From: Clostridiales bacterium
GTDB lineage: Bacteria; Bacillota; Clostridia; Tissierellales; Sedimentibacteraceae
Assembly: GCA_003487955.1 (NCBI GenBank)
Contig: DNNJ01000165.1
Span: forward strand, 13,645-19,857
Length of the DNA: 6,213 nucleotides
Direction of reading: 5' to 3'
This document shows, in pieces, positions 4,635 through 6,213 of this stretch. The notes under the pieces are model-generated. The model searched no databases, was not told where the DNA came from, and saw nothing but the letters and a program-made list of their open reading frames with translations. A program made the position numbers and the translations under genes. Position 1 is the first letter of the stretch. Each line of letters opens with the position of its first letter.

Positions 4635-6213
4635 GAAATATGGTGACAAGGAGATACTTAGGGATATTGATTTAACTATTAATAGTGGAGAGGTAACATT
4701 TATTGTCGGCACATCTGGTGCTGGCAAAACCACTTTGCTCAATATTATTGGTGGACTGGACAAACCTACTTCGGGTACCGTTATTTTTGATGGTCAAAAT
4801 ATCCAAGATGATTTGATTTCTTATAGAGCAAAGAATATTGGGTTTGTGTTTCAAGATTATAATTTGATTTCGGGGTTGTCCGTCACGCAAAATGTTGAGA
4901 TAGCAACATCTTTTTCTGGTACAAAAAAAGATGCAGAAGGCATTCGTAGTGAAATCGTGGCTTTGGGTATATCTGACCCGGAGCAAAATGTTGAAACGCT
5001 CTCAGGTGGCGAGAAACAGCGCGTTGCTGTAATTAGGAGCATTTGCAAGGATGCTGACATCATTATCGCGGATGAACCTACTGGAAACCTTGACTCAAGT
5101 AACGCTGACTTAGTGCTTGAATTGTTGCATTCGCTAAAAACGGACAAACATATAATCATAGTCTCACACGATATGGAAAAGGCTAATAAATATGCAGACC
5201 GAATTATAACGCTCAGTGACGGAAACATCATTAGCGATGAAACTCTTCAACCTAACAAACCGATTGTGCATTCAAAACCAGATATTTTAAAAATAGAATT
5301 ATCTGGTAATAAGCCATCTTTTTTTAGTGTTTTTATGACTTTAGGTAAAAATAGTGTCATGCTTCGCAAAGGCAAGATTTTGTCCATTGTGTTGGTTATT
5401 GCGTTAGCGATTACTTCGTTAGCAACGGTTATAAATCTCAATCAATCTGGCAACGATCTATTGCGAAATGTGAATGTTAATTATCTGGAAAATGATCTAG
5501 TGAATCTTTATTATAGATCCACCCCAAATACTGGTTTTATGGAAATGCCTTTTACTAATAAAGAAATTCAATGGATTCAAAGCAACTACGATATAAATGA
5601 GCATGTGCCATTATATCTCAATATAACCAATGAGTGGCTTTTCAACGCAGCAGAAAGAACGGCAAATGTATGTCTAAAACAAATTAATATTAATGACTTC
5701 TTTAAAGAAAGAGTAATGTCAAACGAAATAGACGGACGGTTTTTAACTGACGAGAATGAAATAATTATCGCTGCAGATGTTGCTCAACAGCTTTTTGATG
5801 AGAACTGCATAGGAAAAGAAGTCTCACTCCATGATGGTAGAGGCAATAGTATCCGAATGACTATTGTTGGTATTAACTATACAAGAAATCCTTTTGATGA
5901 AATATATAGCTTTGTTAGCACTGATAAAATTAAAGAATGGTTATCAAGCAGAATCACAACTACAATTTTTGAGTATCAAGAATTATCTACTTATTACACG
6001 GAGATTCAGCGTGTGATAACTGGCGGCGGCTTGAAGGGTTCGATGAAAGCCGTTGATAATACGGAAGAATTGCTATACGGCAAGATGCCCGATTCAAGTG
6101 ATAAAATCGTTATTAGCAGTGGATTGCTGAGTAATATGTTGAGTAGTTTTGAAATTGATAATAATTATACTCAAGACCAAGTTATCACAGGTGAGATCTC
6201 ACATGATGATATC
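4609..6213 (+). CDS. MacB-type ABC transporter, ATPase fused to permease (3' end outside the window)
   Basis: The frame stays open from the ATG at 4609 to the right edge, 535 codons, so the C-terminus is missing. The N-terminal ATPase has a full set of motifs: A-loop Tyr11, Walker A GTSGAGKT (34-41), Q-loop Gln82, signature LSGGEKQR (131-138), Walker B IIIADE (151-156), D-loop around GNLD (159-162) and H-loop His187. It should be an active enzyme of the LolD/MacB class. After a linker (about 210-250), one membrane segment (about 257-277) leads into a long soluble region to at least residue 535, as in the MacB/FtsX permease fold, where one helix is followed by a large extracytoplasmic domain and then three more helices, expected beyond the edge. 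Such type VII transporters move substrates by mechanotransmission, for example exporting peptides or antibiotics or extracting lipoproteins. Here the likely partner is the toroid protein encoded just upstream, with the secreted 158-residue protein as possible substrate or trigger. It overlaps the previous gene by 26 bases. Confidence 0.92.
   Translation, partial: MILLKKIFKKYGDKEILRDIDLTINSGEVTFIVGTSGAGKTTLLNIIGGLDKPTSGTVIFDGQNIQDDLISYRAKNIGFVFQDYNLISGLSVTQNVEIATSFSGTKKDAEGIRSEIVALGISDPEQNVETLSGGEKQRVAVIRSICKDADIIIADEPTGNLDSSNADLVLELLHSLKTDKHIIIVSHDMEKANKYADRIITLSDGNIISDETLQPNKPIVHSKPDILKIELSGNKPSFFSVFMTLGKNSVMLRKGKILSIVLVIALAITSLATVINLNQSGNDLLRNVNVNYLENDLVNLYYRSTPNTGFMEMPFTNKEIQWIQSNYDINEHVPLYLNITNEWLFNAAERTANVCLKQININDFFKERVMSNEIDGRFLTDENEIIIAADVAQQLFDENCIGKEVSLHDGRGNSIRMTIVGINYTRNPFDEIYSFVSTDKIKEWLSSRITTTIFEYQELSTYYTEIQRVITGGGLKGSMKAVDNTEELLYGKMPDSSDKIVISSGLLSNMLSSFEIDNNYTQDQVITGEISHDDI

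Noticed and set aside
4672..5231. Minus-strand frames of 104 and 124 codons
   Set aside because: They lie opposite the ABC ATPase domain, whose motifs are all intact on the plus strand.

Overview
The window reads as low-GC Gram-positive DNA (Bacillota, most likely a spore-forming clostridial or bacillar lineage; inference). The evidence is strong GGAGG-type ribosome binding sites, a TTG start behind a perfect Shine-Dalgarno site, AT-rich coding DNA in the right part, and a Spo0A-box-like cluster. No rRNA, tRNA, CRISPR array or transposase is visible.

Left part (1-1881): one long plus-strand coding region that looks broken. It is open from the left edge, has an in-frame TAA at 147-149, resumes without a plausible start, then changes frame around two C4 runs at 970-993 and continues to 1881. 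The protein is not recognised; it has a Glu/Pro-Lys/Pro linker in its middle. Its base composition is near 50% GC (32 of 60 in the line 1261-1320).

Middle (1882-2258): 377 bases without a convincing gene but rich in structure. It holds a stem with a nested hairpin followed by T5 (1930-1990), a helically phased set of Spo0A-box-like sites (1989-2025), a weak possible promoter, and a two-part stem-loop (2096-2161) in what would be the leader of the next gene.

Right part (2259-6213): a compact, AT-rich, same-strand cluster of three genes. The first encodes a 158-residue Sec-secreted, cysteine-free, cationic protein. After a 34-base near-perfect inverted repeat comes a 603-residue membrane-anchored protein whose outer part looks like an alpha/alpha-toroid (prenyltransferase/squalene-cyclase-like repeats). 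A MacB-type ABC transporter with fused ATPase and permease overlaps it by 26 bases and runs off the right edge. The layout (secreted small protein, large membrane-anchored extracellular protein, MacB/FtsX-like ABC system) is analogous to lactococcin-972-type bacteriocin loci, but the small protein does not look like lactococcin 972. The best hypothesis is an undescribed secreted-protein system with dedicated export, sensing or self-immunity, possibly controlled at the transition to sporulation. The function is inference; the gene architecture is seen directly.
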